Shown piece by piece: positions 1 through 7,772 of a DNA stretch of 32,196 bases. Every line of letters starts with the position of its first letter. Position 1 is the stretch's first letter. Position numbers and translations under genes: made by a program. Under the pieces are notes generated by a model. That model did not search any database, was not told the origin of the DNA, and worked only from the letters and a program-made list of their open reading frames with translations. This stretch comes from an uncultured Eubacteriales bacterium. GTDB lineage: Bacteria > Bacillota > Clostridia > Oscillospirales > Acutalibacteraceae. The stretch is from the NCBI GenBank assembly GCA_900315815.1, contig ONAS01000016.1, forward strand, positions 1-32,196, read 5' to 3'.

Positions 1-60
1 GATAAGGGAACACCTGTCGTTCTGGTACAGGGTTACTTTGACAACTATACCCATAACTGA
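1..60 (+). CDS. 3' end of a gene truncated by the window edge, function unknown
   Basis: Frame 1 is open from the first base and ends in TGA at 58-60. The 19 visible residues end in VLVQGYFDNYTHN. They are too few to assign a family. A good intrinsic terminator follows 17 bases after the stop, which supports this being the true end of a transcribed + strand gene rather than a chance frame. Confidence 0.5.
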   Translation, partial: DKGTPVVLVQGYFDNYTHN

Positions 61-76
61 ATCACAAATGTTGAGG

Positions 77-110
77 AAGTGTCGGAAATTTTCCGGCACT
101 TTTTCTTTTT
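77..110 (+). terminator. Rho-independent terminator of the upstream partial gene
   Basis: Arms 77-87 and 91-101 pair over 11 bp (AGTGTCGGAA against TTCCGGCACT, one G-U pair) around a three-base loop. A run of T with one C follows to 110. It lies between the partial gene and the GntR promoter and so separates the two transcription units. Confidence 0.85.
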
Positions 111-115
111 ACCCA

Positions 116-163
116 TTGACAAGCCGGATATTCTGTGATACTGTATTAGTACAGTAATACAGT
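116..163 (+). promoter_or_regulatory. Promoter and overlapping palindromic operator of the GntR/ABC operon
   Basis: TTGACA at 116-121 and TACTGT at 139-144 are separated by 17 bp, with an upstream TG (extended -10). Two nested inverted repeats cover the -10 and the start region: TACTGTA (139-145) with TACAGTA (150-156), and ACTGTATTA (140-148) with TAATACAGT (155-163), both perfect. YtrA-type GntR repressors are known to bind inverted repeats of this size in their own promoters, so autoregulation is likely. The strong AAGGAGG site (165-171) follows, seven bases before the ATG. Confidence 0.8.
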
Positions 164-177
164 TAAGGAGGATTTCC

Positions 178-540
178 ATGGATTGGTTGCTGGACAAAAA
201 ACGACCTATCTGTCCCCAAATCTGCGAACGGCTTTGCATTTTGATCGCGACGGAAAAGGTCGGAGCAGGGGAGAGGCTGATGTCGGTGCGCGAGGTCGCG
301 CTTCAGGCCGGCGTAACGCCGAACACCGTGCAGAAATCGTTTGAACAGCTTGAGCAAAAGGGCGTGATTTACTCGCGCTGTGGATCAGGCTGGTATGTCA
401 ACGAGGACATTCATGTGGCTCAGGAAATGATGCGCGAGCTGGTAAATGATAAGACAGGCGCTTATCTGAACGATATGCACAGTCTCGGTCTGAAGGACGA
501 TGAAATCATCAATGTGATAAAGGAGTATCGGTATGAGTGA
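178..540 (+). CDS. GntR-family (YtrA subfamily) transcriptional regulator
   Basis: A 120-residue protein with an N-terminal winged helix-turn-helix (about residues 10-75; helix-turn-helix around MSVREVALQAGVTPNTVQ at 35-52) and only a short C-terminal helical tail. This short layout, without a large effector domain, is typical of the YtrA subfamily. YtrA-type proteins repress adjacent ABC transporter operons, often induced by cell-wall antibiotics or membrane stress. The ATG at 178 follows AAGGAGG at the right distance. The gene overlaps the next one by 8 bases, so the regulator and transporter are co-transcribed and probably translationally coupled. The inducing signal cannot be read from the sequence. 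Confidence 0.92.
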   Translation: MDWLLDKKRPICPQICERLCILIATEKVGAGERLMSVREVALQAGVTPNTVQKSFEQLEQKGVIYSRCGSGWYVNEDIHVAQEMMRELVNDKTGAYLNDMHSLGLKDDEIINVIKEYRYE

Positions 541-1231
541 AATTCTGAGGTGTGAAAACCTGTATAAGAGCTATGGCTCCAGACCCGCGCTGAACGGCAT
601 TACGCTCTCCGTGGAAAGCGGACGGATCATCGGACTGCTGGGTCCGAACGGAGCGGGAAAGACTACGCTGATCAAGCTGATCAACGGTTTGCTGACCCCG
701 ACGTCCGGCAAGCTGTATATCAGCGGGGAAGAGCCGGGAGTAAAAACCAAGCCATTGGTATCCTATCTTCCTGACGTCAATTATCTGAACAACTGGATGA
801 CAGTCGAGGATATCGTCAGGATGTTCACCGATTTTTATGAGGATTTCCGACCCGAGCTGGCTTATGAAATGATTCAGCGGCTGGGCATCGACAGAAAAGA
901 TCGTCTGAAAAGCCTTTCAAAGGGCAATAAGGAAAAGGTCTGTCTGATCCTCGTCATGAGCCGCAGCGCAAAGCTGTACGTGCTCGACGAGCCGATCGCC
1001 GGCGTTGACCCCGCAACGCGCGACTACATCATTTCAACGATCATCAATAACTACAATCCTGAGGCGTCTGTGCTGATCTCGACACACCTGATCGCCGATA
1101 TCGAGTCTGTACTTGACGAGGTCATTTTCATCAAGGACGGTCAGGTCGTACTGCATGATACAGTCGACAATATCCGCGAGGAACACGCTGAGAGCATCGA
1201 CGATCTGTTCAGGGAGGTATTCAAATGGTAA
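533..1231 (+). CDS. ABC transporter ATP-binding protein (YtrB/BcrA-like)
   Basis: A 232-residue single ATPase domain. Walker A is GPNGAGKTT (37-45), Walker B LYVLDE (148-153) with the catalytic E153, and the H-loop histidine is in LISTH (H185). The signature is LSKGNKEKV (about 128-136), an unorthodox form of LSGGQ that is common in the YtrB/antibiotic-exporter group. The usual Q-loop glutamine is replaced in SYLPD (78-81), also frequent in that group. It energises the permease encoded next; the two genes overlap by 7 bases. The family exports peptides or antibiotics or senses wall stress, but the substrate here is unknown. Confidence 0.93.
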   Translation: MSEILRCENLYKSYGSRPALNGITLSVESGRIIGLLGPNGAGKTTLIKLINGLLTPTSGKLYISGEEPGVKTKPLVSYLPDVNYLNNWMTVEDIVRMFTDFYEDFRPELAYEMIQRLGIDRKDRLKSLSKGNKEKVCLILVMSRSAKLYVLDEPIAGVDPATRDYIISTIINNYNPEASVLISTHLIADIESVLDEVIFIKDGQVVLHDTVDNIREEHAESIDDLFREVFKW

Positions 1232-2031
1232 GAAAACTGATTAAGTATGATTTTACCTCATACATGAGATTGCTGCTGCCGGTTCAGCTGATCCTGCTGG
1301 GGATCGCCGCACTGAACCGCTTCGTGCAGCTGTTTGAGGACGGTTCAACGGTTTACAATATCGTTTTCTATTCTTCGATCGTGCTCTATGTGATCTCGAT
1401 CATTGTCGCGCTGGTACTGACCATGGTAGTCGGGATCGTCCGCTTCTATCAGGGGATGTACTCAGGCGAGGGCTATCTCAGCCACACACTGCCGGTAACG
1501 CCTACTCAGCATATCCTTTCCAAACTGATCGTTACGATTCTGTATTATCTCGGAACCTTTCTGGCGATCTTCCTGTCGTTCATGATCGTAACGCTCGGGG
1601 AGATGAACATCGAGCTGTTCAAGTCCGCCGGCTTCATGTTCGGACGGTTGATGTCATACACCCACGGTCACGCGGTGCTGTATGTGATCGAACTGGTTTT
1701 GCTGATCGTCACGTCGCTTGTTTGCGGCATGCTGTGCTACTATTTCTGTATTTCTGTCGGTCAGCTGGCACAAAAGAGAAAGATCCTGTTGGCGTTCGGC
1801 GTATACTTCGGACTGTACATCATCAGTCAGATCCTCGGAACGATCCTGGTCGTTGTCTTTTCGCTGATGGGGCATGATGTCTATACCGGTATGTACATGT
1901 GGATCGCAAATCATTCGATCGCGTTCTATCACATTGTGTTCGGAATCGGTATAGCGATACAGCTGATCATGTCGGTGGTCTATTTCCTGCTGATCAGATA
2001 CATCATGAGCAAAAAGCTCAATCTGGCGTAA
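1225..2031 (+). CDS. ABC transporter permease, about six membrane segments
   Basis: A 268-residue, strongly hydrophobic protein with about six predicted membrane spans (roughly 14-34, 43-73, 95-125, 150-175, 186-215, 235-262). No cytoplasmic ATPase or extracellular binding domain is visible. It overlaps the ATPase gene by 7 bases and is followed 13 bases later by a lipoprotein gene, so it is the membrane partner of the transporter. The order GntR-ATPase-permease is the classic YtrA-type arrangement. The sequence by itself does not identify the substrate. Confidence 0.88.
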   Translation: MVRKLIKYDFTSYMRLLLPVQLILLGIAALNRFVQLFEDGSTVYNIVFYSSIVLYVISIIVALVLTMVVGIVRFYQGMYSGEGYLSHTLPVTPTQHILSKLIVTILYYLGTFLAIFLSFMIVTLGEMNIELFKSAGFMFGRLMSYTHGHAVLYVIELVLLIVTSLVCGMLCYYFCISVGQLAQKRKILLAFGVYFGLYIISQILGTILVVVFSLMGHDVYTGMYMWIANHSIAFYHIVFGIGIAIQLIMSVVYFLLIRYIMSKKLNLA

Positions 2032-2044
2032 GGAGGGGAAGAGG

Positions 2045-3010
2045 ATGAAAAAATATCTCAGGATCATTTCTGCCGCGGTTTGTATCGTTATTCTCGGCAT
2101 AACACTCTGCTCCTGTCAGTATCTGGAGGATAAAAAGGCGGAGCATGCTGTCTATTGCGACGACAGCAAGGAAAGCCTTGTTTTTCGCGATTATACCTAC
2201 CGCAAAGCAGCGATCAGCAAGGACATCACTTTCCTTACACCGGAAGAACAGCTGTGTGCATATGTCACGACCGAAGACGTCCCTGTACTGCTCGCGTCAG
2301 AATTCGGTGAAAGGCTCTACTATAATAATTCCGAGCAGAACCCTGTGGTCATGCGCTGTGAGAATACGACGGATGAGATATACTACGCTTATCCGACAAG
2401 CTTTCCGTCAAATATGCATAATCTTCGCGCAGATTATCTGAAGGAAGGATCCGCTGAGGCAGATCGCGTTTTTATCCGTGAGGATCAATATGATACGCTG
2501 AGCAAGGCGATGAAGAACGCCGTGATGGACAGCTACTACATCTGGAAGCTCAAGTATTCATATTCCTATAACAACTATTCCGGTGACGCAGAACCGTACT
2601 ACAGCGAATACACCGTAGAAATAATCTCCGATGACGCCATGAACGCCATTAATGAATCGCTGAAGGCAGGGAAGAAAATCAAGTATTCCGATCTGGACAG
2701 GGAATTAGACGGTATCGTTTTCACCGCGTGCGACAAGGACCTGCTGTTTACAAACGACTACGGCGTTCTTTTGCTGCACGATAAGGATGATTACTATCTC
2801 GTCCAGCTTGGGAAAACCGGTTCGGCGCTGTCCAATGATGTCGTAAAGGTACCGGAAGAGTACGCGGATTCGATCAAGGATCTGTATAGGGAATACAGTG
2901 TGAACGCCTTTTCCGCGATCCTTCCGGAGTACTTTGAGGAGTACGCCGATCAAACGAAATCGACAACGGAAACCGGATGGGGCGACTCATCGATCGACAC
3001 GTTCGTATAA
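2045..3010 (+). CDS. Putative lipoprotein of unknown function, last gene of the ABC operon
   Basis: A 321-residue protein that begins with a basic n-region and a hydrophobic stretch ending in the lipobox-like LCSC (lipidated cysteine at 24). The mature part is rich in Tyr, Asp and Glu and has no motif I recognise; it ends in a Ser/Thr-rich tail. The ATG follows AAGGAGGGGAAGAGG. It is the last gene before a strong terminator and so belongs to the GntR/ABC operon. An extracytoplasmic partner or sensor of the transporter is an inference from position only. Confidence 0.75.
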   Translation: MKKYLRIISAAVCIVILGITLCSCQYLEDKKAEHAVYCDDSKESLVFRDYTYRKAAISKDITFLTPEEQLCAYVTTEDVPVLLASEFGERLYYNNSEQNPVVMRCENTTDEIYYAYPTSFPSNMHNLRADYLKEGSAEADRVFIREDQYDTLSKAMKNAVMDSYYIWKLKYSYSYNNYSGDAEPYYSEYTVEIISDDAMNAINESLKAGKKIKYSDLDRELDGIVFTACDKDLLFTNDYGVLLLHDKDDYYLVQLGKTGSALSNDVVKVPEEYADSIKDLYREYSVNAFSAILPEYFEEYADQTKSTTETGWGDSSIDTFV

Positions 3011-3013
3011 GAA

Positions 3014-3052
3014 AAAGCCAACGCAGAAATCCATCTGTGTTGGCTTTGCTTT
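3014..3052. terminator. Bidirectional terminator between the ABC operon and the recombinase gene
   Basis: Arms 3014-3027 and 3034-3047 (AAAGCCAACGCAGA against TCTGTGTTGGCTTT, one G-U pair) form a 14-bp stem with a six-base loop. T-rich sequence follows on both strands (GCTTTTTTG on +, TTTTTC on -), so it can end both converging transcripts. Confidence 0.85.
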
Positions 3053-3068
3053 TTTGATAGGGAATAGA

Positions 3069-4055
3069 TCATTTTTTCGGCTTGACCTTGGCGAGGGGAT
3101 TACTCTTGGCCGCCGCCTCGATCTGGCTGGAATCGAGATGGGTATAGATCTCGGTGGTGCTGAGATTTTCATGCCCCAAAACATCCTTCAGCACGCGGAT
3201 ATCCACATCGCCGTGCTGATACATCAGCGTCGCGGCAGTATGGCGCAGCTTATGTACGGAATAGCCCTGAGCGTCCAGACCGATCTTTTCCAGATATTTG
3301 TAGACCATTTTCTGCACCATTTCTCTGGAAATACGTCGGTTGCGGGAGGAGAGGAACAGCGCGTATTTATCGGCGGCGCGGACGCCTTCGACAGGACGCA
3401 CCTTCATATACGCGTGAAAGGCGCTGATACATGCGTCGTTGAGATAAATAATGCGCTTTTTGTTGCCCTTACCGATGATCTGAGCGGTATTATCCGAACG
3501 TATGTCCGTATAATCCATCGCAACCAATTCAGCAAGACGCATGCCGCAATTCAGGAAGAAGGTCAGAATGCAGTAGTCGCGCTCCTTGAATTTGCCTTCG
3601 ACCGCATTCAACAGCTCAATGCTTTGCTCAAGCGTCAGGTACTTGGGGAGGGGGTTCTTTTCTTTGGCGTTGGGACGCTCCAGCTTTTCCAGCGGATCTT
3701 CCTTCAAAAGTCCTTTGGTAATATGCAGATAATGATAAAAGGATTTGATGCTGGTGGTTTTGCGGGCACGGGCGGCCTTGTCGTTTTTTCGAATCCGCAA
3801 AAGATAATTCATGAACTCATAGGCATCGGTCAGCGTAACAGATTGGATCAGCGCAAGATCGACGTCGTCAACTTTGATATCGGCGTCATCGACAGAATCC
3901 GGAACCAGACCTTTTTTACGTTTGATAAAGCGAAAGAAGGTACGCAGATCGCTGAAGTACTCATCCACGGTTGACGGCGAACGGCCTTTGATCGTCTGCA
4001 GGTAAAACAGAAAATCTTTCATGATATCTGATGCTTCAACTGCGAAATTACTCAT
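3069..4055 (-). CDS. Tyrosine recombinase, XerC/XerD type
   Basis: A 328-residue site-specific recombinase. An N-terminal SAM-like core-binding domain (about 8-115, with KGRSPSTVDEYFSDLRTFF) precedes the catalytic domain. All catalytic residues are visible: R173 in GMRLAEL, K196 in IIGKGNK, H268 and R271 in HKLRH, H295 in GHENL and the nucleophile Y304 in EIYTH. It is about 30 residues longer than classical XerC or XerD; the extra length lies mostly in the linker at 50-70. No phage or transposon genes flank it, which favours a housekeeping Xer role (chromosome dimer resolution) over a mobile-element integrase. The palindromic AT-rich site about 64 bp upstream (4119-4150) could be its target or its control region. 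Confidence 0.9.
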   Translation of the reverse strand: MSNFAVEASDIMKDFLFYLQTIKGRSPSTVDEYFSDLRTFFRFIKRKKGLVPDSVDDADIKVDDVDLALIQSVTLTDAYEFMNYLLRIRKNDKAARARKTTSIKSFYHYLHITKGLLKEDPLEKLERPNAKEKNPLPKYLTLEQSIELLNAVEGKFKERDYCILTFFLNCGMRLAELVAMDYTDIRSDNTAQIIGKGNKKRIIYLNDACISAFHAYMKVRPVEGVRAADKYALFLSSRNRRISREMVQKMVYKYLEKIGLDAQGYSVHKLRHTAATLMYQHGDVDIRVLKDVLGHENLSTTEIYTHLDSSQIEAAAKSNPLAKVKPKK

Positions 4056-4118
4056 GTCAGAATCATTCCTTAAGGATAATATATGATTTCAATACCATTA
4101 TATACGAAAAGAAGGGGC

Positions 4119-4150
4119 TGTAATTTCCTATATAGAAAATTACATAAAAT
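4119..4150. repeat. 26-bp palindrome overlapping a dif-like sequence
   Basis: Bases 4119-4144 form a near-perfect palindrome: arms TGTAATTT and AAATTACA around CTATATAG, with one mismatched pair. A further pair AATACCA (4091-4097) and TGGTATT (4150-4156) nests outside it. Read at 4123-4150 the sequence has 11-base arms ATTTCCTATAT and TTACATAAAAT around a six-base centre, which resembles the Firmicute dif layout as I remember it (arms ACTTCCTATAA and TTATGTAAACT). It could instead be an operator for the recombinase gene. Confidence 0.45.
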
Positions 4151-4178
4151 TGGTATTTTGTGTAATTAAGGGGAGGGC

Positions 4179-4369
4179 TCATGCAAGAAAAAGCGGCTCA
4201 ATCAGTGGATTTGTATCATCAGGGATTATCAGGCGTTGATTTTCAATACTGTGTTCCTTGATATTATATATCGCAATCATCTTTGTGCAGTTTTGAAATC
4301 ACGCAGATCATTTTGAACTGAGTCGCTGATGATTTCCTTGTCTGTGATCGTTAGCGCCATATTACGCAT
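4179..4369 (-). pseudogene. Decayed spore-coat (CotF-like) gene fragment
   Basis: On the minus strand an ATG at 4369 opens a 30-codon frame with LTITDKEIISDSVQNDLRDF, ending at 4277. A second frame, shifted at about 4295, carries IYNIKEHSIENQRLI and ends at 4179. The CotF-like spore coat family has, in this order, a TDKE..xD motif, LRxxF and ILxEEHxIQ. The two fragments match those motifs in order, but with the middle of the domain missing and a frameshift. I therefore read it as a pseudogene. This is a by-eye family match and could be chance in such AT-rich DNA. Confidence 0.3.
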
Positions 4370-4894
4370 CAGATTTTTTCAATAGGAATTCTCTGAATGA
4401 GTCTATGTTCATTTTAAAAAAACTGAGCGTCTCAGATTTGAATCATTTTCAGCTGATCTGATCCTGACGTTTTGATTTCAGATGATTATTGCTGTAAAGG
4501 AACTAATAATATGTGTTTGATATATTGCTCTGCGGATCGCCCTGTCATATGTTGGATTATCTTTTATTCTGTTATCTTTAATTCTGTTTTCTTTCAGTTG
4601 ACCTACTATGGTGGTGGTTATGGTGTAACCCCTTGATATCCGGTGATCCTTTCTTTCTCTTTGAAATCCCCTATTTGTTAATTTTTTAACAATTCTTTAA
4701 TGTTTCAAACATATTCTTTATTCTTGTGCTGGTTCGAATTGATGTTCGATAATGTACCGTAATGCTCTTACTGCATTTTTAATACATCACGATTCCTTTT
4801 TTTGATATACATTTTCCGCCCTCACTTCATTTGTGAGAGCGGATCTTAACGTGTATTCAATTTCTGTTGGATACCTCTCCCCTGTCCGGGAGTA
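4370..4894. other. AT-rich gap without a clear gene
   Basis: This 525-bp stretch is clearly richer in AT than its neighbours, and from about 4500 to 4810 the + strand is markedly T-rich. It holds a small inverted repeat TTGTTAA/TTAACAA (4675-4681 and 4686-4692), a GC-rich hairpin at 4816-4842 and one short + frame (4511-4636, 41 codons, with a weak ribosome site) described under findings. I see no RNA gene or clear protein gene. Confidence 0.6.
4816..4842. repeat. GC-rich hairpin downstream of radA
   Basis: Arms CCGCCCTCAC (4816-4825) and GTGAGAGCGG (4833-4842) pair over 9 of 10 positions around a seven-base loop. It lies 52 bp beyond the radA stop on the minus strand. No T-run follows on that strand (AAAATG), so it may be a transcript 3'-end stabiliser or a weak terminator rather than a classical one. 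Confidence 0.45.
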
Positions 4895-6259
4895 TCATTC
4901 ACAGATCGCCTCGAATGCCTCTCGGACATTTCTGACGGGGATGATCTGTGCGTTTGTCGGCGTGATGATATCCTTTGCGTTGTGTGCGGGCACGATAATG
5001 CGCTTGAAGCCTAGCCGCACCGCTTCATTGACACGCTGCTGAGCATGGCTGACGGAGCGGATCTCTCCCGCCAATCCGATCTCTCCGAAAGCAAGCGCGT
5101 CATTCGCTATCGGAATATCCTTCAGCGAGGACACCAGCGCCATCGCGACAGCGAGATCCACGGCGGTTTCATCCAATCTCAATCCGCCGATCACGTTGAT
5201 ATAGGCGTCCGTGTTGGAAAAATAGTAGCCTGCGCGTTTTTCCAGAACCGCGATGATCAGATTCATGCGGTTATAGTCGAAGCCTGTTGACATCCGTCGC
5301 GGATTACCGAAGCCGGTCGCGGTCGCAAGCGCCTGTATCTCTGCCAGGATCGGCCGTGTGCCCTCCATCGCGCATGCGATACAGGTCCCGCTGACATTCT
5401 TCGGCCGCCCGGATATCAGCATCAGCGAGGGGTTGTCCACCTCATCCAGACCCTTGTCGGTCATTTCAAAAACGCCGATTTCATTCGTGGAGCCGTAACG
5501 GTTCTTGACAGCGCGCAGGATGCGGTACGACATCTGCTTGTCGCCTTCAAAATGCAATACCGCGTCGACGATATGCTCTAATACCTTAGGACCGGCGATG
5601 GAGCCTTCTTTATTGACGTGACCGACGACGATCATCGGGATATCCAGCGATTTTGCAGTGCGCATCAGATAGTTGGTGCATTCTCTGACCTGTGTGACAG
5701 AGCCGGGCGATGAATTCAGCTCAGTGAGCGTCATCGTCTGGATCGAGTCGATCATCACGATATCGGGCTTATCCTGACGGATGGTCTCGCAGATCATCTC
5801 GACATCCGTCTGCGTCAGGATGTACAGGTTATCGGAATCAACACCGAGTCGGTCGGCGCGGAGCTTGAGCTGCCGTTTGGATTCCTCGCCTGATACATAC
5901 AGGATGCTCAGCTGTCTGCCCAGATACTCACAGATCTGCAGCAGGATCGTCGATTTTCCGATACCGGGATCGCCGCCGAGCAGTACCAGACTGCCCTTGA
6001 CGATACCGCCGCCCAGAACGCGGTCGAGCTCCGAAGAACCGGTTTTATAACGGATCTCGTCGGTAGTAGAAATCTCCTTGATCTGTATCGGAGGCGCGTA
6101 GCTTGCGGCACGTGAGACGGCTGCCGCGCTTTGCTTCGCGGTATCGCGGATCTCTTCATTCATGGTGTTCCACTCGCCGCACGAGGGGCATTTCCCGTAC
6201 CATTTCGGGCTTTCATATCCGCACTCCGAGCAGATATATACGCTTTTGATCTTAGCCAT
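4895..6259 (-). CDS. radA: DNA repair protein RadA
   Basis: A 454-residue RecA-like branch-migration ATPase that processes recombination intermediates with RecA. The domains appear in order: an N-terminal zinc finger with C10, C13, C24 and C27; Walker A GGDPGIGKST (95-104); Walker B VMIDS (168-172); the RadA-specific KNRYG motif (252-256, a variant of KNRFG); and a C-terminal Lon-like domain from about residue 290. Length matches the family. It starts 11 bases after the cwlD stop and shares its transcript. In Firmicutes radA is often near disA or clpC; here it follows sporulation genes instead. Confidence 0.97.
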   Translation of the reverse strand: MAKIKSVYICSECGYESPKWYGKCPSCGEWNTMNEEIRDTAKQSAAAVSRAASYAPPIQIKEISTTDEIRYKTGSSELDRVLGGGIVKGSLVLLGGDPGIGKSTILLQICEYLGRQLSILYVSGEESKRQLKLRADRLGVDSDNLYILTQTDVEMICETIRQDKPDIVMIDSIQTMTLTELNSSPGSVTQVRECTNYLMRTAKSLDIPMIVVGHVNKEGSIAGPKVLEHIVDAVLHFEGDKQMSYRILRAVKNRYGSTNEIGVFEMTDKGLDEVDNPSLMLISGRPKNVSGTCIACAMEGTRPILAEIQALATATGFGNPRRMSTGFDYNRMNLIIAVLEKRAGYYFSNTDAYINVIGGLRLDETAVDLAVAMALVSSLKDIPIANDALAFGEIGLAGEIRSVSHAQQRVNEAVRLGFKRIIVPAHNAKDIITPTNAQIIPVRNVREAFEAICE

Positions 6260-6270
6260 AATGTGTTCCT

Positions 6271-6990
6271 TTATTTTGAATTCTTTTGATTCTGATAATC
6301 GATCACGCCCATTGCGATCGCATAGGCGATCTCCTGCTGATAGGTTTCGTCAGTCAGCTTCTGCCGTTCTTCCGCGTTGGACAGAAAACCGCATTCCACG
6401 ATCACAGCGGGGACTTCGGCATTTTTCAGAATGAAAATATCCTTCCCCGCCGGTTTCAGCTCGCGCGTGTTGTCGTTTTGCAAGAGCATGACGACTGACG
6501 TCCGGATCGCTCTTGCCAGATCAGCGCTGTCAGGATCGTTTGTGGAATAGAAAAGCTGTGCGCCGTGATATTTGCTGTTGTCATATTTGTTCTGATGGAT
6601 GCTGACCGCGACGGCATCGGCATCCTCGTTGAACATCCGTACACGATTATTCAGATCGGAGACCTTCTTTTCACGCAGTGTTTCCGAATCGTCGGAATAT
6701 ACGGAGATATCTTCGGTGCGCACCTCTTTGACGCGGTAACCGCTGAGCCTCAGGATATCAGCGGTCTTGCGTGCGATCGACAGATTGATGTCCTTTTCCA
6801 GAACGCCTTCGACCTCAGCGCCTCCGTCCTCACCGCCGTGGCCGGCGTCGACTATGATCAGCGGAGCGTCAGCCGCATCGATATCGCGTGAAACCAACTG
6901 TGCGATATCGGAGAATGAGGATATCATCACCAGACAAACGATCAGAAATATCGCGGAAAAGATCAGGATATAGACAGTTCTCAGCTTCAT
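6271..6990 (-). CDS. cwlD: N-acetylmuramoyl-L-alanine amidase CwlD (germination/cortex)
   Basis: A zinc amidase of the Amidase_3 family with an N-terminal membrane anchor. In spores CwlD removes peptides from muramic acid so that muramic-delta-lactam can form in the cortex. The zinc ligands are visible in DAGHGGEDGG, in the EKD segment and in SIHQNKY; the catalytic glutamate is in VIVECGF. I choose the ATG at 6990 (239 residues) because the site TCAGGTG at 6997-7003 lies six bases upstream; GTG 6999 and ATG 6996 overlap that site. A promoter precedes the gene (7032-7060), so it can be expressed apart from sigK. radA follows after 11 bases. Confidence 0.93.
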   Translation of the reverse strand: MKLRTVYILIFSAIFLIVCLVMISSFSDIAQLVSRDIDAADAPLIIVDAGHGGEDGGAEVEGVLEKDINLSIARKTADILRLSGYRVKEVRTEDISVYSDDSETLREKKVSDLNNRVRMFNEDADAVAVSIHQNKYDNSKYHGAQLFYSTNDPDSADLARAIRTSVVMLLQNDNTRELKPAGKDIFILKNAEVPAVIVECGFLSNAEERQKLTDETYQQEIAYAIAMGVIDYQNQKNSK

Positions 6991-7031
6991 ATACATCACC
7001 TGACAATGTATATGCAGCTTTTCACAGTAAT

Positions 7032-7060
7032 ATTATATTTCCAAATCATCGGTCAGTCAA
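7032..7060 (-). promoter_or_regulatory. Promoter of cwlD-radA
   Basis: Read on the minus strand, TTGACT (7055-7060) and TATAAT (7032-7037) are 17 bp apart. This is a close sigma-A consensus in the 90-bp gap between sigK and cwlD. It suggests the pair has vegetative expression, which suits radA; a sporulation-specific promoter for cwlD was not identified. A weak hairpin ATGACA/TGTCAT just upstream may partly end the sigK transcript. Confidence 0.7.
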
Positions 7061-7080
7061 TATGAATGACACAAATGTCA

Positions 7081-7767
7081 TCAGCCTTGCTCATAGCGCT
7101 TTCTGAGCTTATGCAGCGCTTTCTTTTCGATACGCGAGATATAGGAACGCGAGATATTCAGACGCTTTGCCAGTTCCCGCTGCGGCTGAGGATCCACCCC
7201 CATCAATCCGTAACGGCAGATGATGATCTCTCGCTCTCTGGGGGTCAGCGTTTCGTCGATGTATCGGTACAGCACCTGCAAATTCAGCTTGGTATCGATG
7301 TCATCGTCAATATTGCTTTCATCCGCCATGATATCCATCAGCGTCAGCGGATTTCCGTCCTTATCGGTATCGATGGTATCGTTGAGCGAAACATCCTGCG
7401 CCGATTTGCGGAGGTTGCGGAAGTGCATGAGGATCTCATTTTCGATACAGCGCGACGCATAGCTTGACAGCTTGATATTCTTGTTGAGATCATAGGTATT
7501 GATCGCCTTGATCAGTCCGATGGTTCCGATGGAAACAAGATCGTCCTGACTTCCGGAATTCTGGTAATACTTTTTGATGATATGCGCGACAAGCCGCAGA
7601 TTATGCTCGACAAGCATGTTGCGGGCATGGATATCGCCTTTTGCGGCCAGCTCCAGATACTCCTTTTCCTGCGCCTTGGTGAGCGGCTTGGGAAAGCTCT
7701 CGCTGTTGGCGATGTGCAGGATGAACAGAAAAATGTATTGACTGATGAATGATAAAAATCCGAACAT
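7081..7767 (-). CDS. sigK: RNA polymerase sporulation sigma factor SigK (pro-sigma-K)
   Basis: A 228-residue sigma-70 factor that directs late mother-cell transcription during sporulation. It starts with a hydrophobic pro-sequence (about 1-20), as in pro-sigma-K, which the membrane protease SpoIVFB removes. Region 2 is highly typical (ARNMLVEHNLRLVAHI, then SIGTIGLIKAI and RCIENEILMHFRNL). Region 4 ends with the helix-turn-helix ELAKRLNISRSYISRIEKKA. The gene is uninterrupted, so no skin-type element is present. Its Shine-Dalgarno site (AAGAGGTG) lies inside the 3' arm of a perfect hairpin (7773-7801), directly before TTTTT and the ATG. The short length rules out the vegetative sigma factor RpoD. 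Confidence 0.95.
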   Translation of the reverse strand: MFGFLSFISQYIFLFILHIANSESFPKPLTKAQEKEYLELAAKGDIHARNMLVEHNLRLVAHIIKKYYQNSGSQDDLVSIGTIGLIKAINTYDLNKNIKLSSYASRCIENEILMHFRNLRKSAQDVSLNDTIDTDKDGNPLTLMDIMADESNIDDDIDTKLNLQVLYRYIDETLTPREREIIICRYGLMGVDPQPQRELAKRLNISRSYISRIEKKALHKLRKRYEQG

Positions 7768-7772
7768 AAAAA

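Noticed and set aside
2934-3974. Long + frame opposite the recombinase gene
   Set aside because: Antisense shadow of a gene with complete catalytic motifs; no family resemblance.
4181-4261. 26-codon + frame preceded by a purine-rich AAGGGGAGGG
   Set aside because: Spacing to the ATG is too short, and the sequence is antisense to the coat-like pseudogene, which explains it better.
7081-7767. Interruption of sigK by a skin-like element
   Set aside because: The reading frame is complete from the pro-sequence to region 4.
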